DNA from: a virus
Direction: 5' to 3' (one strand)
Virus record (IMG/VR): IMGVR_UViG_3300024344_002083
Span: 1 to 48,316 of that record
DNA: 48,316 bases
Shown: positions 5,968 through 14,405 of the stretch, one piece after another
How the letters are laid out: every line of letters begins with the position of its first letter
How positions within the stretch are numbered: position 1 is the stretch's first letter
Notes under the pieces: model-generated
Seen by the model: the letters and a program-made list of their open reading frames with translations, nothing else
Databases searched by the model: none
What the model was told of the DNA's origin: nothing
Position numbers and translations under genes: made by a program

Positions 5968-6937
5968 TCACGATAGCCGCATACTAATCACGGGTGGCGA
6001 CGGCTTTATTGGTTCACACTTAGCTTTATATCTACAGGGACTTGGCTACAAAAATATTTTTCCATGTCCTAAAACAGCAGAAGCTAACTTAAATGTTAGT
6101 GCCGCAGTAGGATATGCTTTCGAGTGGGCAGACCCTGACTGCGTTATTCATTTAGCCTCTAAAAATTCTGGGCTTCACAATAACATTAAATACCCTGCTG
6201 GAATCATGCACGAAAATCTTGATATGGGATTAAAAGTGTTTGAAGAGGCTAGGCTATACAATGTGAAAAAGTTCATTATGGCTGGGGATATGTCGTGCTA
6301 CTCTCCACAATCACCTGTGCCATTCAAAGAAGAAGATATGTGGATGGGAGAAGCTCATATCTCAAAAAGATTCTACTCGCACGCAAAAAGGATCTTGATG
6401 GAATACAATGGCGCGATGTCGAGCCAGTTTGAGTGGTGTGGAATAAATCTAATATTTAGTGACGTTTACGGCGTTGGCAACAAATGGAACCCTCTTGCTG
6501 GAAACATAATTCCAGTAGCAATAAGTCAAGTAGCATTAGCACAAGATGAGAACAGACCTTTAGAGCTTAGTGGAGATAAAAATTTAACTAGAGACTTCAT
6601 ACATATAAATGATGTCTGTAGAGCGATAGAAATTTGTGTTTCAAAACAAAATGAACCTATAGGATTTAATGTTGGTTCAGGTGTAGGAACTACTCTGGAA
6701 CAACTTCACGAAAAAATAGCCTATCTGATGGGGTATACAGGAATTACTTGGAACGAACACGAAAGTTACCTGCCTAAGAAAGCAGTTCTGTCTAATAAGC
6801 TAATCAATAAAACTCTTGGATGGAAACCAATAATGAACATAGACAATGGTTTAAAGGAATTAGTTTTACACCAAAGAACTCACATGAGCGTCGGAAGATT
6901 CTCAAGAGATAGCTTGGGTATAAACCATCTAATATGA
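5960..6937 (+). CDS. SDR epimerase/reductase, GDP-L-fucose synthase-like
   Basis: The 325 residues show an extended SDR sugar-nucleotide enzyme: Rossmann motif ITGGDGFIGSHLA (10-22), IHLASKNSGLHNN, and the active-site YSHAK (Tyr and Lys of YxxxK, near 139-143), then GDKNLTRDFIHINDV, typical of the substrate-binding half. The pattern IHLA...GG/SGLHNN and the short insertions resemble GDP-4-keto-6-deoxymannose epimerase-reductase (fucose synthase). I see no GDP-mannose 4,6-dehydratase in the window, so the precursor would come from elsewhere. It overlaps the thioredoxin-like gene by eight bases. Confidence 0.85.
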   Translation: MVNHDSRILITGGDGFIGSHLALYLQGLGYKNIFPCPKTAEANLNVSAAVGYAFEWADPDCVIHLASKNSGLHNNIKYPAGIMHENLDMGLKVFEEARLYNVKKFIMAGDMSCYSPQSPVPFKEEDMWMGEAHISKRFYSHAKRILMEYNGAMSSQFEWCGINLIFSDVYGVGNKWNPLAGNIIPVAISQVALAQDENRPLELSGDKNLTRDFIHINDVCRAIEICVSKQNEPIGFNVGSGVGTTLEQLHEKIAYLMGYTGITWNEHESYLPKKAVLSNKLINKTLGWKPIMNIDNGLKELVLHQRTHMSVGRFSRDSLGINHLI

Positions 6938-7818
6938 TTACAACAGTAGTAATATCAAAAGATAAACCAGCGCAACTTCATTTGCTGCTAGAAAGCCTGT
7001 ACAAATATGGAGGAAATTTATTTGATATCCATGTTTTGTACGAAGCTACCTCTACCGTCATAGAAGAGGGTTATTTAAAAACAAAACTTGCCTTTTACAA
7101 TAAATCTAAATTTGGCCTAAACTTTCCAGTACGGTGGTACGCCAGAAAAAATGATAACCTTTGCGAAGACATCCTAAGTTTATTAGAAGAGCCTAGATAT
7201 TTATCGTGCTTATTCAATGATGAAAACATACTTTTTGAAAGGGTGTCATCATATAAAACTATAAAGGAATTATTTTTAGAGTTCAGTCTTGCAAGTCTTT
7301 CTTTGAGGCTTGGCAACAACACCGTCATACAAAATCCTTATGATGCACAAAACTATTTCGCAGAACTACCTGAAGATGGCAAGTTTGTGATGGATAGATT
7401 TTTAGTTTGGAACGCTGCACAAATTAAACCGTTCACTAACTTTGGTATGCCCATATCAATAAACGGCCATATATACACCTCTAATCTACTGAAAAAAGTT
7501 TTAGAGAGATCCAAAACTGAAGATAGGGATACATTTGAAACTGACATACAAAAAAGTTTGTACATAGGCAATTTTCTAGGGAATATGCCTCCATTGATGG
7601 CATGTACAGAATATAGTTGTGTTATAAATAACAGCGCAACAAGAATATCCGATGATCAAACTAACGACTTAGGTATATCTGATATAGAGTTAAACGAAAG
7701 ATATATCAATGGCAAAATAATAGACTTTAATTTTTTCAACTTTAGTCATGTATCAAAACCATTTCAAGATTTTATAGTGCGCTTTAAGAATGAAAATTAT
7801 ATGTACCACGGTGGTTAG
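6934..7818 (+). CDS. Putative glycosyltransferase-like protein
   Basis: The 294 residues begin ITTVVISKDKPAQLHLLLESLYKYG, a GT-A-like opening strand and helix as in GT2 enzymes, then FDIHVLYEA and a later LSCLFNDENILFE, where the metal-binding Asp motif of GT-A enzymes is expected (NDEN). No membrane segment. It overlaps the epimerase by ATGA and the beta-propeller gene by 29 bases, so it probably acts with them on a sugar modification. The GT assignment is weak; the acceptor and donor are unknown. Confidence 0.5.
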   Translation: MITTVVISKDKPAQLHLLLESLYKYGGNLFDIHVLYEATSTVIEEGYLKTKLAFYNKSKFGLNFPVRWYARKNDNLCEDILSLLEEPRYLSCLFNDENILFERVSSYKTIKELFLEFSLASLSLRLGNNTVIQNPYDAQNYFAELPEDGKFVMDRFLVWNAAQIKPFTNFGMPISINGHIYTSNLLKKVLERSKTEDRDTFETDIQKSLYIGNFLGNMPPLMACTEYSCVINNSATRISDDQTNDLGISDIELNERYINGKIIDFNFFNFSHVSKPFQDFIVRFKNENYMYHGG

Positions 7819-8710
7819 AGCCGCTAAACAAGGTGATATACATGGAGGTCTTTATGTAATAGACCTCGAAACAGAAGAAGTAATTCATCATGCTCCTTAT
7901 GAAAAAGATTTTGTCAATGATAATGAACGTGGAGGAGAAAGAGGTCTACGTGGCATTGTTGTTCTCCCTGACCGTATTGTCGTTGCTGATTCTGCTGGCT
8001 TTATTGAATTAGACAAGAAAACATACGAGATACTACGGACACATCAGGATAGAGATTATTTTAAGAGCATACATGAAATTGCTTTTTACGATAATCATAT
8101 ATGGGTTACATCTACAGCTTACGATGCTATCGTTAAGGTAGACCCTAATGATTTTAGCGTAAAAGGTTTTTGGGAGATATTAGGAAAGGACGTTGAGGAC
8201 TATAAGGTTTTAACCGGCAAGAAAGAGATTACTCCAGACACTCGGTCTGAAGAAGACAGGTATCACATAAACTCGATATTTGTCTCTGGTGACAAACTTC
8301 TTTTTTCCGGCTTGATAACTCCTCTATATGACTTCAACACTATAGAAAAAGTTTGTGACATTCCAACGCTTCAGAATGGAGCGAAAAGTTTTGTTCACAA
8401 CTTCTATCAGTACGACGATCTTTACGCTTCAAATCTGACATCATTTTCTTCTCTTGGGTTATCTGATGGGGAATCTTTCATTCCTATTGAAATACCAAGA
8501 ATGAAGAAGGCAAAGTTTCACGTTGACGACATAGCTTCTAATAACTGGAACAGAGGCTTAGCTCGCTATGGAAACAGGTTGGTAATTGGTTCTTCGCCAG
8601 CAAGGATACTGGTTTATAACCTTGAGACTCAGGAATTTGAAAAGGAAATAAAATTAGAACAGGACATCAGACACGCCATACATGGATTGGAAATATTAGA
8701 TGAAGTTTAA
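7790..8710 (+). CDS. Beta-propeller-like protein
   Basis: The 306 residues consist of repeated blades with motifs such as GGLYVIDLETEEVIH, GIVVLPDRIVVADSAGFIELD, IHEIAFYDNHIWVTSTAYDAIVKVD (only parts quoted where long), NSIFVSGDKLLFSGL and RYGNRLVIGSSPARILVYNL. The alternation of short strands with xxVxxDxxT turns suggests a five- or six-bladed propeller of the SMP-30/NHL kind. It has no signal peptide. It may be a binding scaffold or a lactonase-like enzyme; no metal-site pattern is clear. It lies between a putative glycosyltransferase and small basic ORFs. Confidence 0.6.
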   Translation: MKIICTTVVRAAKQGDIHGGLYVIDLETEEVIHHAPYEKDFVNDNERGGERGLRGIVVLPDRIVVADSAGFIELDKKTYEILRTHQDRDYFKSIHEIAFYDNHIWVTSTAYDAIVKVDPNDFSVKGFWEILGKDVEDYKVLTGKKEITPDTRSEEDRYHINSIFVSGDKLLFSGLITPLYDFNTIEKVCDIPTLQNGAKSFVHNFYQYDDLYASNLTSFSSLGLSDGESFIPIEIPRMKKAKFHVDDIASNNWNRGLARYGNRLVIGSSPARILVYNLETQEFEKEIKLEQDIRHAIHGLEILDEV

Positions 8711-8888
8711 TGAGCAGCTGGCTCTAAAAAATGGGGCAGAAAAAGTTAAAAACGGCAAAGTTTTCTGGGCTTGGCTATTGCCAGAGACGGATGGCTTTCG
8801 TAAGATGGTAGCCTACGCCCGAAAAAATGATATTTTTTGGATTCATCCAGAGTACCAAAATGGGCAAAACGATAAGAAGAAAAAGTAA
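8700..8888 (+). CDS. Small hypothetical protein
   Basis: This 62-residue ORF (MKFNEQLALKNGAEKVKNGKV at the start, ending with a Lys run) has a central Trp/aromatic segment VFWAWLLPETDG and no membrane helix or Cys. The start ATG overlaps the preceding stop by eleven bases in the style of this genome. It overlaps the next tiny ORF by 29 bases. I recognise no family. Confidence 0.5.
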   Translation: MKFNEQLALKNGAEKVKNGKVFWAWLLPETDGFRKMVAYARKNDIFWIHPEYQNGQNDKKKK

Positions 8889-8964
8889 GCAAGACAAAAA
8901 ACGCTTAAAAGAGCAGCGTAAGGTGCGAAATAAAAAACGAGATGGTCTGGTTCACCCCAAGTAG
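8860..8964 (+). CDS. Very small Lys/Arg-rich protein
   Basis: A 34-residue ORF starts MGKTIRRKSKQDKKRLKE and is almost half Lys/Arg, ending GLVHPK. It overlaps the preceding ORF by 29 bases in another frame. Small basic ORFs beginning MGKxxRR occur in phages, where they may bind nucleic acid, but this short length leaves real doubt that it is translated. Confidence 0.4.
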   Translation: MGKTIRRKSKQDKKRLKEQRKVRNKKRDGLVHPK

Positions 8965-9026
8965 GTCTTACTCAAACAAAACTACACGACTTTTCAAAAA
9001 TAAATCAAGCCATTTTCTGATTCGTG

Positions 9027-9032
9027 TATAAT
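9027..9032 (+). promoter_or_regulatory. Candidate -10 element before nrdA leader
   Basis: A perfect TATAAT stands in the 229-base gene-free stretch. At the usual 17-base spacing I see no TTGACA-like -35 box, so it would need an activator, a phage sigma factor, or a late-type mechanism (TATAATAC is near the T4 late TATAAATA). It would start a transcript near 9039. Confidence 0.45.
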
Positions 9033-9038
9033 ACTTTG

Positions 9039-9176
9039 TTGGGCAATAAAAGAGCCTCCTTGAGAGAGCTAGAGCGACACAAGCTCAACATGCCTTGTTG
9101 CACCAAGCAAAAAGTTTTTAATCGTGTTTTACTATCCTCTAACATTGTTTGGTAAACAAGTGTCGCTCTTTTTTTT
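9039..9176 (+). ncRNA. Candidate structured leader or small RNA ending in a T-run
   Basis: AGAGCGACAC (9071-9080) is perfectly complementary to GTGTCGCTCT (9160-9169), which runs into eight T's (9169-9176). This long-range stem would close a multiloop with hairpins CAACA/TGTTG (9086-9100, five-base loop) and TTGTTT/AAACAA (9145-9159, three-base loop, directly stacked on the closing stem). The 3' arm plus T-run looks like an intrinsic terminator whose other arm is 80 bases away. The nrdA ATG is only 18 bases after the T-run, so an attenuator or riboswitch-like leader is as likely as a free small RNA. No known family is recognised. Confidence 0.45.
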
Positions 9177-9193
9177 GATAACTAGGAAACAAT

Positions 9194-11650
9194 ATGGCAT
9201 CAGATATTAAAGTTAAGAAAAGAAACGGTCGTCTTGAAGATATAAACTTAGACAAAATTAACAAATGCGTAGAAAGAGCTTGTGAAAACCTTGAGGATGT
9301 AAATGCAAGCGAAGTTGTATTAGATGCGAGTCTTCAGCTATATAACAAAATAACAACATCTGAAATAGACTCAGCACTCGTGATGTCTGCTCGCTCTAAA
9401 ATAGAACAAGAGCCAAACTATAATTATGTAGCAGCTAATTTACTCTTAACTTCTCTCTACAAAGAAGTGTTTGGCAAGAGTGTAAATGGTGACTTTGAAG
9501 AAGAATATAGATCTTGCTTTATAAAAAACATCAAAGCGCTAGTAAAAGAAGATAGACTTAGTGAAGAGATGCTATCTTATGACTTAAATATGCTTAGCGA
9601 AAATCTGCGCATAGAAAGAGACAAAAATTTCAAGTATCTTGGAATTCAAACTCTTTATGACAGATACTTCATACATAAAGAAGGCAGGAGGATGGAAAAT
9701 CCTCAAGCTTTTTATATGAGAGTTGCGATGGGTCTTTGTTTGAAGGAAGATAACAAAGAAGAAAGAGCCATCGAGATATACAACATGATGTCTGAATTTA
9801 GGTATTCACCATCAACACCAACACTCTTTAATAGTGGAACCTGTCATTCCCAGTTATCTTCTTGTTATTTAAGCACTGTTGATGATTCGATTGATGGAAT
9901 CTTTGGCACTATACATGGCCAAGCTAGACTATCCAAATACGCAGGAGGTCTTGGTGTAGATTGGAGTGCTGTCCGTTCTACTGGATCTTATATCAAAGGA
10001 ACGAATGGCCAGTCGTCTGGGTTAATTCCTTGGTTAAAGATTTTTAATGATACACTCGTTGGTGTAAATCAAGGTGGTAAACGAAAAGGTGCTGGCTGTG
10101 CCTACCTAGAGGTTTGGCATCTTGACGTAGAAGATTTTCTAGACCTACGAAAGAACACTGGAGATGACCGTAGAAGATGTCATGACATGAATACAGCCTT
10201 GTGGGTTTGCGATGAATTTATGATTTCTGCACAAAAAGGAAGAGATTGGTATTTATTTGACCCATCTGAGTGTCCTGACTTGCATGAAACATACGGTGGC
10301 AAATTTACTAGAGCGTACAAGAAGTACAAAAAATTGGCGAAAGACGGAGAGATCAAAAACTTCCGTGTTATAAACGCCAAAGACCTATGGAAGAAAATGT
10401 TGAAATCTCTCTACGAGACAGGACATCCGTGGATTACTTTTAAAGACCCTTCTAACATTCGTTATAGCAATAAGCATGAAGGTGTAGTTCATTCTTCCAA
10501 TCTATGTACAGAAATACTTCTTCATACAAAACCAACAGTGTATGAAGATGGTGAAGTTGTTGAAGTAGGAGAGACTGCTGTTTGTAACTTAGCTTCTATC
10601 AATCTTGAAAACCATGTTAAGGTTCGCAGTATTGACTGGAAGAAATTACAGCAAACAGTGGAGGTGGCAATCAGAGGTTTGGATAATGTGATTGACCTCA
10701 ATTTTTATCCAACTAAAGAAGCGGCCAAGTCTAATCTACGAAATCGTCCTATTGGTTTAGGTATTATGGGTACTCACGGCTTGCTACATAAGCTAGGGGT
10801 TGTTTACAATTCCCAAGATGCTGTTGTTCTCTGTGGCAAGATACAAGAATTCATCTCTTACCATGCTATTCTTACTTCTTCTAAGCTAGCGAAGGAGCGA
10901 GGACACTACGAATCTTATGAAGGTTCTGAGTGGAGCTTTGGTAATTTGCCTATCGACACTTATTGTCGATTGATGAACGAGAGATATCCAGAACACTTAA
11001 AGAGTGGTAATGATAATCATTACAAACCTTCTGACTTTGAAAAAATGGACTGGAACAAAGTTAGAAGTCATATAGCTGAATATGGAATGAGAAATTCAAA
11101 TGTTATGGCTATCGCTCCTACTGCAACAATTTCTTACATACAAGGATGCTCACAGTCTATTGAACCTGATTATTCCGTGCTTTTTGTCTACTCAACATTA
11201 AGCGGAGAGTTCACAATGATTAATGAGCATTTTGTAGAAGTCGCCAAGAAAAATGGAATATGGGGAAAAGATCTCATCGAAGCGCTAAAAGCCGCCGATG
11301 GAGATGTCATGTCCATTAATCTAGATGAAGAAATACAACGAGAATTTAAAACCGCTTTTGATATCGAAGCAAACATATTGGTAGACGCTGCGGCTGAAAG
11401 ACAAAAATGGATTGATATGGGAGAGTCCCTCAATCTATACAACAAAGGCACAAGCCTCAAATATCTCAACGACATGTATATGCACGCTTGGGAACAAGGC
11501 TTGAAGACTACATATTATTTAAGAAGTAAAGCCGCAACTAGACTTGAGAAGTCTACTGTTGCAGTTGCAAAAGAAGAAGTACCTGAAGAAGATTTAAGTC
11601 AAGTAAAGGCTTGTTCTTTAGAAGACCCAGACTGTGAAAGCTGTCAATGA
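9194..11650 (+). CDS. nrdA: Ribonucleotide reductase class I, alpha subunit
   Basis: The 818 residues hold an N-terminal ATP-cone (about 5-95, KVKKRNGRLEDINLDKINK), then the 10-stranded barrel with the catalytic set: Cys224 (SSCYL), Asn436/Cys438/Glu440 (NLCTE), Cys464 (VCNLAS), the radical-transfer tyrosines Tyr774/Tyr775 (TTYYLRSKA), and C-terminal redox cysteines Cys814/Cys817 (CESC). Spacing is close to E. coli NrdA. It reduces ribonucleoside diphosphates with NrdB. The ATP-cone suggests allosteric control of overall activity. It follows the candidate RNA leader and overlaps a 44-residue ORF by four bases. Confidence 0.97.
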   Translation: MASDIKVKKRNGRLEDINLDKINKCVERACENLEDVNASEVVLDASLQLYNKITTSEIDSALVMSARSKIEQEPNYNYVAANLLLTSLYKEVFGKSVNGDFEEEYRSCFIKNIKALVKEDRLSEEMLSYDLNMLSENLRIERDKNFKYLGIQTLYDRYFIHKEGRRMENPQAFYMRVAMGLCLKEDNKEERAIEIYNMMSEFRYSPSTPTLFNSGTCHSQLSSCYLSTVDDSIDGIFGTIHGQARLSKYAGGLGVDWSAVRSTGSYIKGTNGQSSGLIPWLKIFNDTLVGVNQGGKRKGAGCAYLEVWHLDVEDFLDLRKNTGDDRRRCHDMNTALWVCDEFMISAQKGRDWYLFDPSECPDLHETYGGKFTRAYKKYKKLAKDGEIKNFRVINAKDLWKKMLKSLYETGHPWITFKDPSNIRYSNKHEGVVHSSNLCTEILLHTKPTVYEDGEVVEVGETAVCNLASINLENHVKVRSIDWKKLQQTVEVAIRGLDNVIDLNFYPTKEAAKSNLRNRPIGLGIMGTHGLLHKLGVVYNSQDAVVLCGKIQEFISYHAILTSSKLAKERGHYESYEGSEWSFGNLPIDTYCRLMNERYPEHLKSGNDNHYKPSDFEKMDWNKVRSHIAEYGMRNSNVMAIAPTATISYIQGCSQSIEPDYSVLFVYSTLSGEFTMINEHFVEVAKKNGIWGKDLIEALKAADGDVMSINLDEEIQREFKTAFDIEANILVDAAAERQKWIDMGESLNLYNKGTSLKYLNDMYMHAWEQGLKTTYYLRSKAATRLEKSTVAVAKEEVPEEDLSQVKACSLEDPDCESCQ

Positions 11651-11781
11651 GATTTATAGAAATAAAACAATCTAACACATCTCCAACAAGATACTCTCTA
11701 GAACTAAGACTAGAGGAAGCAGAAAAGGTAAAAGACCTTCTTCAAAAAATCATTGAAAGATTAGAAAATGAAAAAGACTAA
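11647..11781 (+). CDS. Small ORF coupled between nrdA and nrdB
   Basis: The 44-residue ORF (MRFIEIKQSNTSPTRYSLEL at the start) overlaps the nrdA stop as ATGA and the nrdB start by 14 bases. The second half is a charged amphipathic helix (LRLEEAEKVKDLLQKIIERL). The tight coupling on both sides argues that it is translated, perhaps only to carry ribosomes to nrdB, perhaps as a small partner of the reductase. No family is recognised. Confidence 0.5.
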   Translation: MRFIEIKQSNTSPTRYSLELRLEEAEKVKDLLQKIIERLENEKD

Positions 11782-12775
11782 GGAAATTATTTCGGACAAA
11801 GTTGCAGTAGTCAATCAAATACTTCCACATACTAATAAATGGGCGTGGGATTTGTTTATTGACGGGGCTGCGAATAATTGGATGCCAACAGAAATTTCAA
11901 TGGCAAAAGATATTGAGCAATGGAGATCAGACTCATTGACTAATGACGAAAAGCTAGTCGTCAAAAGGTCTCTTGGGTTTTTTGCGGGTTCAGAATCTTT
12001 AGTTGCAAACAACCTTCTGCTTAGCATTTTCAAATATGTTACTGATCCTGAATGTCGCCAATACATTCTAAGGCAAGCATACGAAGAGAGCCTACATAAT
12101 CTTACAGTAGTCTATTGCTGTGACTCTCTTGGGTTAAAGATAGAAGAAGTATATCAAGCTTATAACTCAATCCCTAGTATCAAATCTAAGGATCAGTTTC
12201 TGATGAATATCTGCACAGACATTAATAGGCCAGATTTCAATATTAATACCCTAGAAGGAAAAAGAGAATTTCTTCGCAATATAATTACATACTATGTGAT
12301 CTGCGAAGGTATCTTTTTCTTCTCTGGTTTTGCAATGCTACTTTCTTTTAATAGACAGAATAAGCTACCGGGAATAGGTGAGCAAATCCAATATACTTTG
12401 CGAGATGAAAGTCTTCATATAAAATTTGGAACTACACTGATTAATAGAATCAGAGAAGACAATCCTAAAGTTTGGACTAAAGCTTTTGAAAAAGAAACTC
12501 TAGAACATATAGACAAGGCTATGGAGCTTGAACTTTCTTACGCGAGAGATGTTTTGCCAAATGGTATTCTTGGACTTAACTCAGATATGTTTATTGATTA
12601 TGTCCAATACATAGCCAATCGTAGACTGGAGGACTTAAGTCTTCCAAGCCCTTATGAAGATACTAAAAATCCATTCCCTTGGCTGAGTGAAATAATTGAC
12701 TTAGAAAAGTGCAAGAACTTTTTTGAAACCCGTGTTACTGAATATGCAGTCGGTAATATAGAAGATGACTTTTAA
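11768..12775 (+). CDS. nrdB: Ribonucleotide reductase class I, beta subunit without radical tyrosine
   Basis: The 335 residues are ferritin-like NrdB. Metal ligands are Glu76 (GSES), Glu107 and His110 (EESLH), Glu180 (ICEG), Glu214 and His217 (RDESLH). The residue four after His110, where E. coli has the radical Tyr122, is Val114. All ligand positions sit exactly 13 below those I remember for Chlamydia trachomatis class Ic R2 (E89, E120, H123, F127, E193, E227, H230). The C-terminus has TEYAVG with the transfer tyrosine and an acidic tail for NrdA binding. The protein should store its oxidant on the metals (Mn/Fe or Mn/Mn) and not on tyrosine; this is inferred. Confidence 0.95.
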   Translation: MKKTKEIISDKVAVVNQILPHTNKWAWDLFIDGAANNWMPTEISMAKDIEQWRSDSLTNDEKLVVKRSLGFFAGSESLVANNLLLSIFKYVTDPECRQYILRQAYEESLHNLTVVYCCDSLGLKIEEVYQAYNSIPSIKSKDQFLMNICTDINRPDFNINTLEGKREFLRNIITYYVICEGIFFFSGFAMLLSFNRQNKLPGIGEQIQYTLRDESLHIKFGTTLINRIREDNPKVWTKAFEKETLEHIDKAMELELSYARDVLPNGILGLNSDMFIDYVQYIANRRLEDLSLPSPYEDTKNPFPWLSEIIDLEKCKNFFETRVTEYAVGNIEDDF

Positions 12776-12933
12776 TGCTCAGAAATATAACAATAGACAA
12801 TGACATGCTTAAATGGGTTGCCAAAGAACTGAACAAGCATATCGAACAAGGTGAAAATATAACCAGAGGAACTTTGTCTAAATTACTTTGGCGGTATGAG
12901 ACAAATGGAAGATTTGAAAAGGAAGAAGAATGA
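12775..12933 (+). CDS. Small helical ORF between nrdB and dut
   Basis: A 52-residue ORF (MLRNITIDNDMLKWVAKEL at the start) begins on the last base of the nrdB stop (TAATG) and ends as ATGA with the dUTPase start. The text after residue 25, GENITRGTLSKLLWRYETNG, could form a small helix-turn-helix-like pair, but it is too short to claim DNA binding. Coupling on both sides supports translation. Confidence 0.55.
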   Translation: MLRNITIDNDMLKWVAKELNKHIEQGENITRGTLSKLLWRYETNGRFEKEEE

Positions 12934-13364
12934 TTTGCGGTTATAAACACTTTGAAACTAAACTACTATACGAATCTGCTAAACCCCCAGCTAAAGGCCA
13001 TCTTGATGATGCTGGCTGGGACTTATACGCTTTTGAAACAATTTCTATACCCTCTGGAGCTACCGTACTGATTTCTACTGGCATTGCTTTGGCCGTTCCC
13101 AAAGGCTATGTAGCTCTGATATGGGATAGGTCTTCAATGGGCGTAAAAGGTTTACATAGACATGCAGGAGTAATAGATAGTGGTTATAGAGGAGAAGTAA
13201 AAGTTTGTCTGCATAATACGACAAAAGAACCGTATCATATAAAAAGAGGCGATAGAATCGCACAAATGTTAATACAAGAATCCCCAAACTTTATACAACA
13301 TGTAGTCCAAGAACTAGACTCAACAAACAGGGGTGATGGAGGGTTTGGTTCAACAGGTAAGTAG
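12930..13364 (+). CDS. dut: dUTP diphosphatase (trimeric dUTPase)
   Basis: The 144 residues contain the five motifs of trimeric dUTPases in order: AGWDLYA (motif 1), WDRSSMGVKG (motif 2), GVIDSGYRGEVKV (motif 3, with the catalytic Asp and the Tyr that lies under deoxyribose), RGDRIAQMLI (motif 4) and the C-terminal RGDGGFGSTG (motif 5, phosphate loop). Length is typical. It hydrolyses dUTP to dUMP, keeping uracil out of DNA and feeding dTMP synthesis. It is coupled to the 52-residue ORF by ATGA and ends one base before phoH. Confidence 0.97.
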   Translation: MICGYKHFETKLLYESAKPPAKGHLDDAGWDLYAFETISIPSGATVLISTGIALAVPKGYVALIWDRSSMGVKGLHRHAGVIDSGYRGEVKVCLHNTTKEPYHIKRGDRIAQMLIQESPNFIQHVVQELDSTNRGDGGFGSTGK

Positions 13365-13365
13365 T

Positions 13366-14052
13366 ATGGCTAGAAAAAAGAACAATGAGTCAGGATATAC
13401 TACAAGACGGAAGGCTTTAAAGCCTAAAACGGAAAACCAAACAGAATACATTGACATCATAAATAATAATGATGTTACTTTTTGTACAGGCCCAGCAGGT
13501 ACTGGCAAAACAGCAGTCGCAGTAGGTCTAGCTTGTGACTATCTACTAGATAAAAGAGTGGAAAAAATTGTAGTAACTAGACCTGTAATAGAATCTGGAA
13601 GAGGTTTAGGCTTCTTACCCGGAACCTTTGAAGAAAAGATACACCCATATCTTGTGCCTGTATTAGAAGAGATGGAATACAGGTTAAACACTAACAGGGT
13701 TCAAGCATATAGAGAAGAAGGCAAGATTGAAGTAGTGCCTTTAGAATATATGCGAGGGCGAAATTTTCATAATTGCTTTATGATATTAGATGAAGCTCAG
13801 AACGCTACGTTTGAACAGCTAAAGATGTTCATTACACGAATAGGCTGGGATTCAAAAGCTGTCATAAATGGCGATATTGACCAAACAGACCTTGTCAAAA
13901 AAGAGAGAGGTGGTCTTGAAGAGTTTCTTGATCGACTTGAACTTGTAGAAGGCGTGGGTATTGCAGAATTGACAGAAGATGATATAATTAGAAATAAGAT
14001 TATTTCCAAGATCTTAGAAGCTCTTTACGACGACACGGTGAAATACTCCTAA
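13366..14052 (+). CDS. phoH: PhoH-like ATPase
   Basis: The start at 13366 fits the spacing after the dut stop at 13364; an earlier start at 13333 would overlap it. The 228 residues form the PhoH P-loop domain: Walker A GPAGTGKT (42-49), VTRPVIESG, GFLPG, EYMRGRNF and Walker B MILDEAQN, then NGDIDQTDL. PhoH-like proteins are common in marine phages; their role is unsettled, with RNA helicase or phosphate-starvation links proposed. It carries no PIN nuclease domain. It overlaps the next gene by one base. Confidence 0.93.
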   Translation: MARKKNNESGYTTRRKALKPKTENQTEYIDIINNNDVTFCTGPAGTGKTAVAVGLACDYLLDKRVEKIVVTRPVIESGRGLGFLPGTFEEKIHPYLVPVLEEMEYRLNTNRVQAYREEGKIEVVPLEYMRGRNFHNCFMILDEAQNATFEQLKMFITRIGWDSKAVINGDIDQTDLVKKERGGLEEFLDRLELVEGVGIAELTEDDIIRNKIISKILEALYDDTVKYS

Positions 14053-14405
14053 TGCCAACTTATGATTACTTGTGTAACAAATGCGGTTGTGAATTTGAAC
14101 AATTCCACGGTTTCAACCAAACTCCCGAACCGTGCGAGTGTGGAAGTTCAGATATTAAAATAGTCATTAATCAGCCTCCTGCTGCGTTTGTAAAAGGCGA
14201 ACCTACAACTCTTGGTCAACTAGCTGAATCCAACACTAAGAATATGGGTAGGTATGAACTAGAGGATAGAAGGGCTTATCAAAACGAAGGAAAACAAAAA
14301 CCCAAAAAAGATTGGTGGCAAAAGTCTGGATCTGCCAGTAAAGATGAGATAGGTAAGATGTCAAAGTCTCAAAAGGCTAAGTACATCAAGGATGGAAAAA
14401 AATGA
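14052..14405 (+). CDS. FmdB-type zinc-ribbon protein
   Basis: The 117 residues start MPTYDYLCNKCGCEFEQF, with a second knuckle CECGSSD, the hallmark of the small FmdB/CxxC zinc-ribbon family. The rest is Lys/Gly-rich and probably disordered, with DDWW-like aromatics (KKDWWQKSG). Such proteins are frequent in phages next to replication genes; their role is unknown to me, perhaps regulatory or nucleic-acid binding. It overlaps phoH by one base and the next gene by four. Confidence 0.8.
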   Translation: MPTYDYLCNKCGCEFEQFHGFNQTPEPCECGSSDIKIVINQPPAAFVKGEPTTLGQLAESNTKNMGRYELEDRRAYQNEGKQKPKKDWWQKSGSASKDEIGKMSKSQKAKYIKDGKK

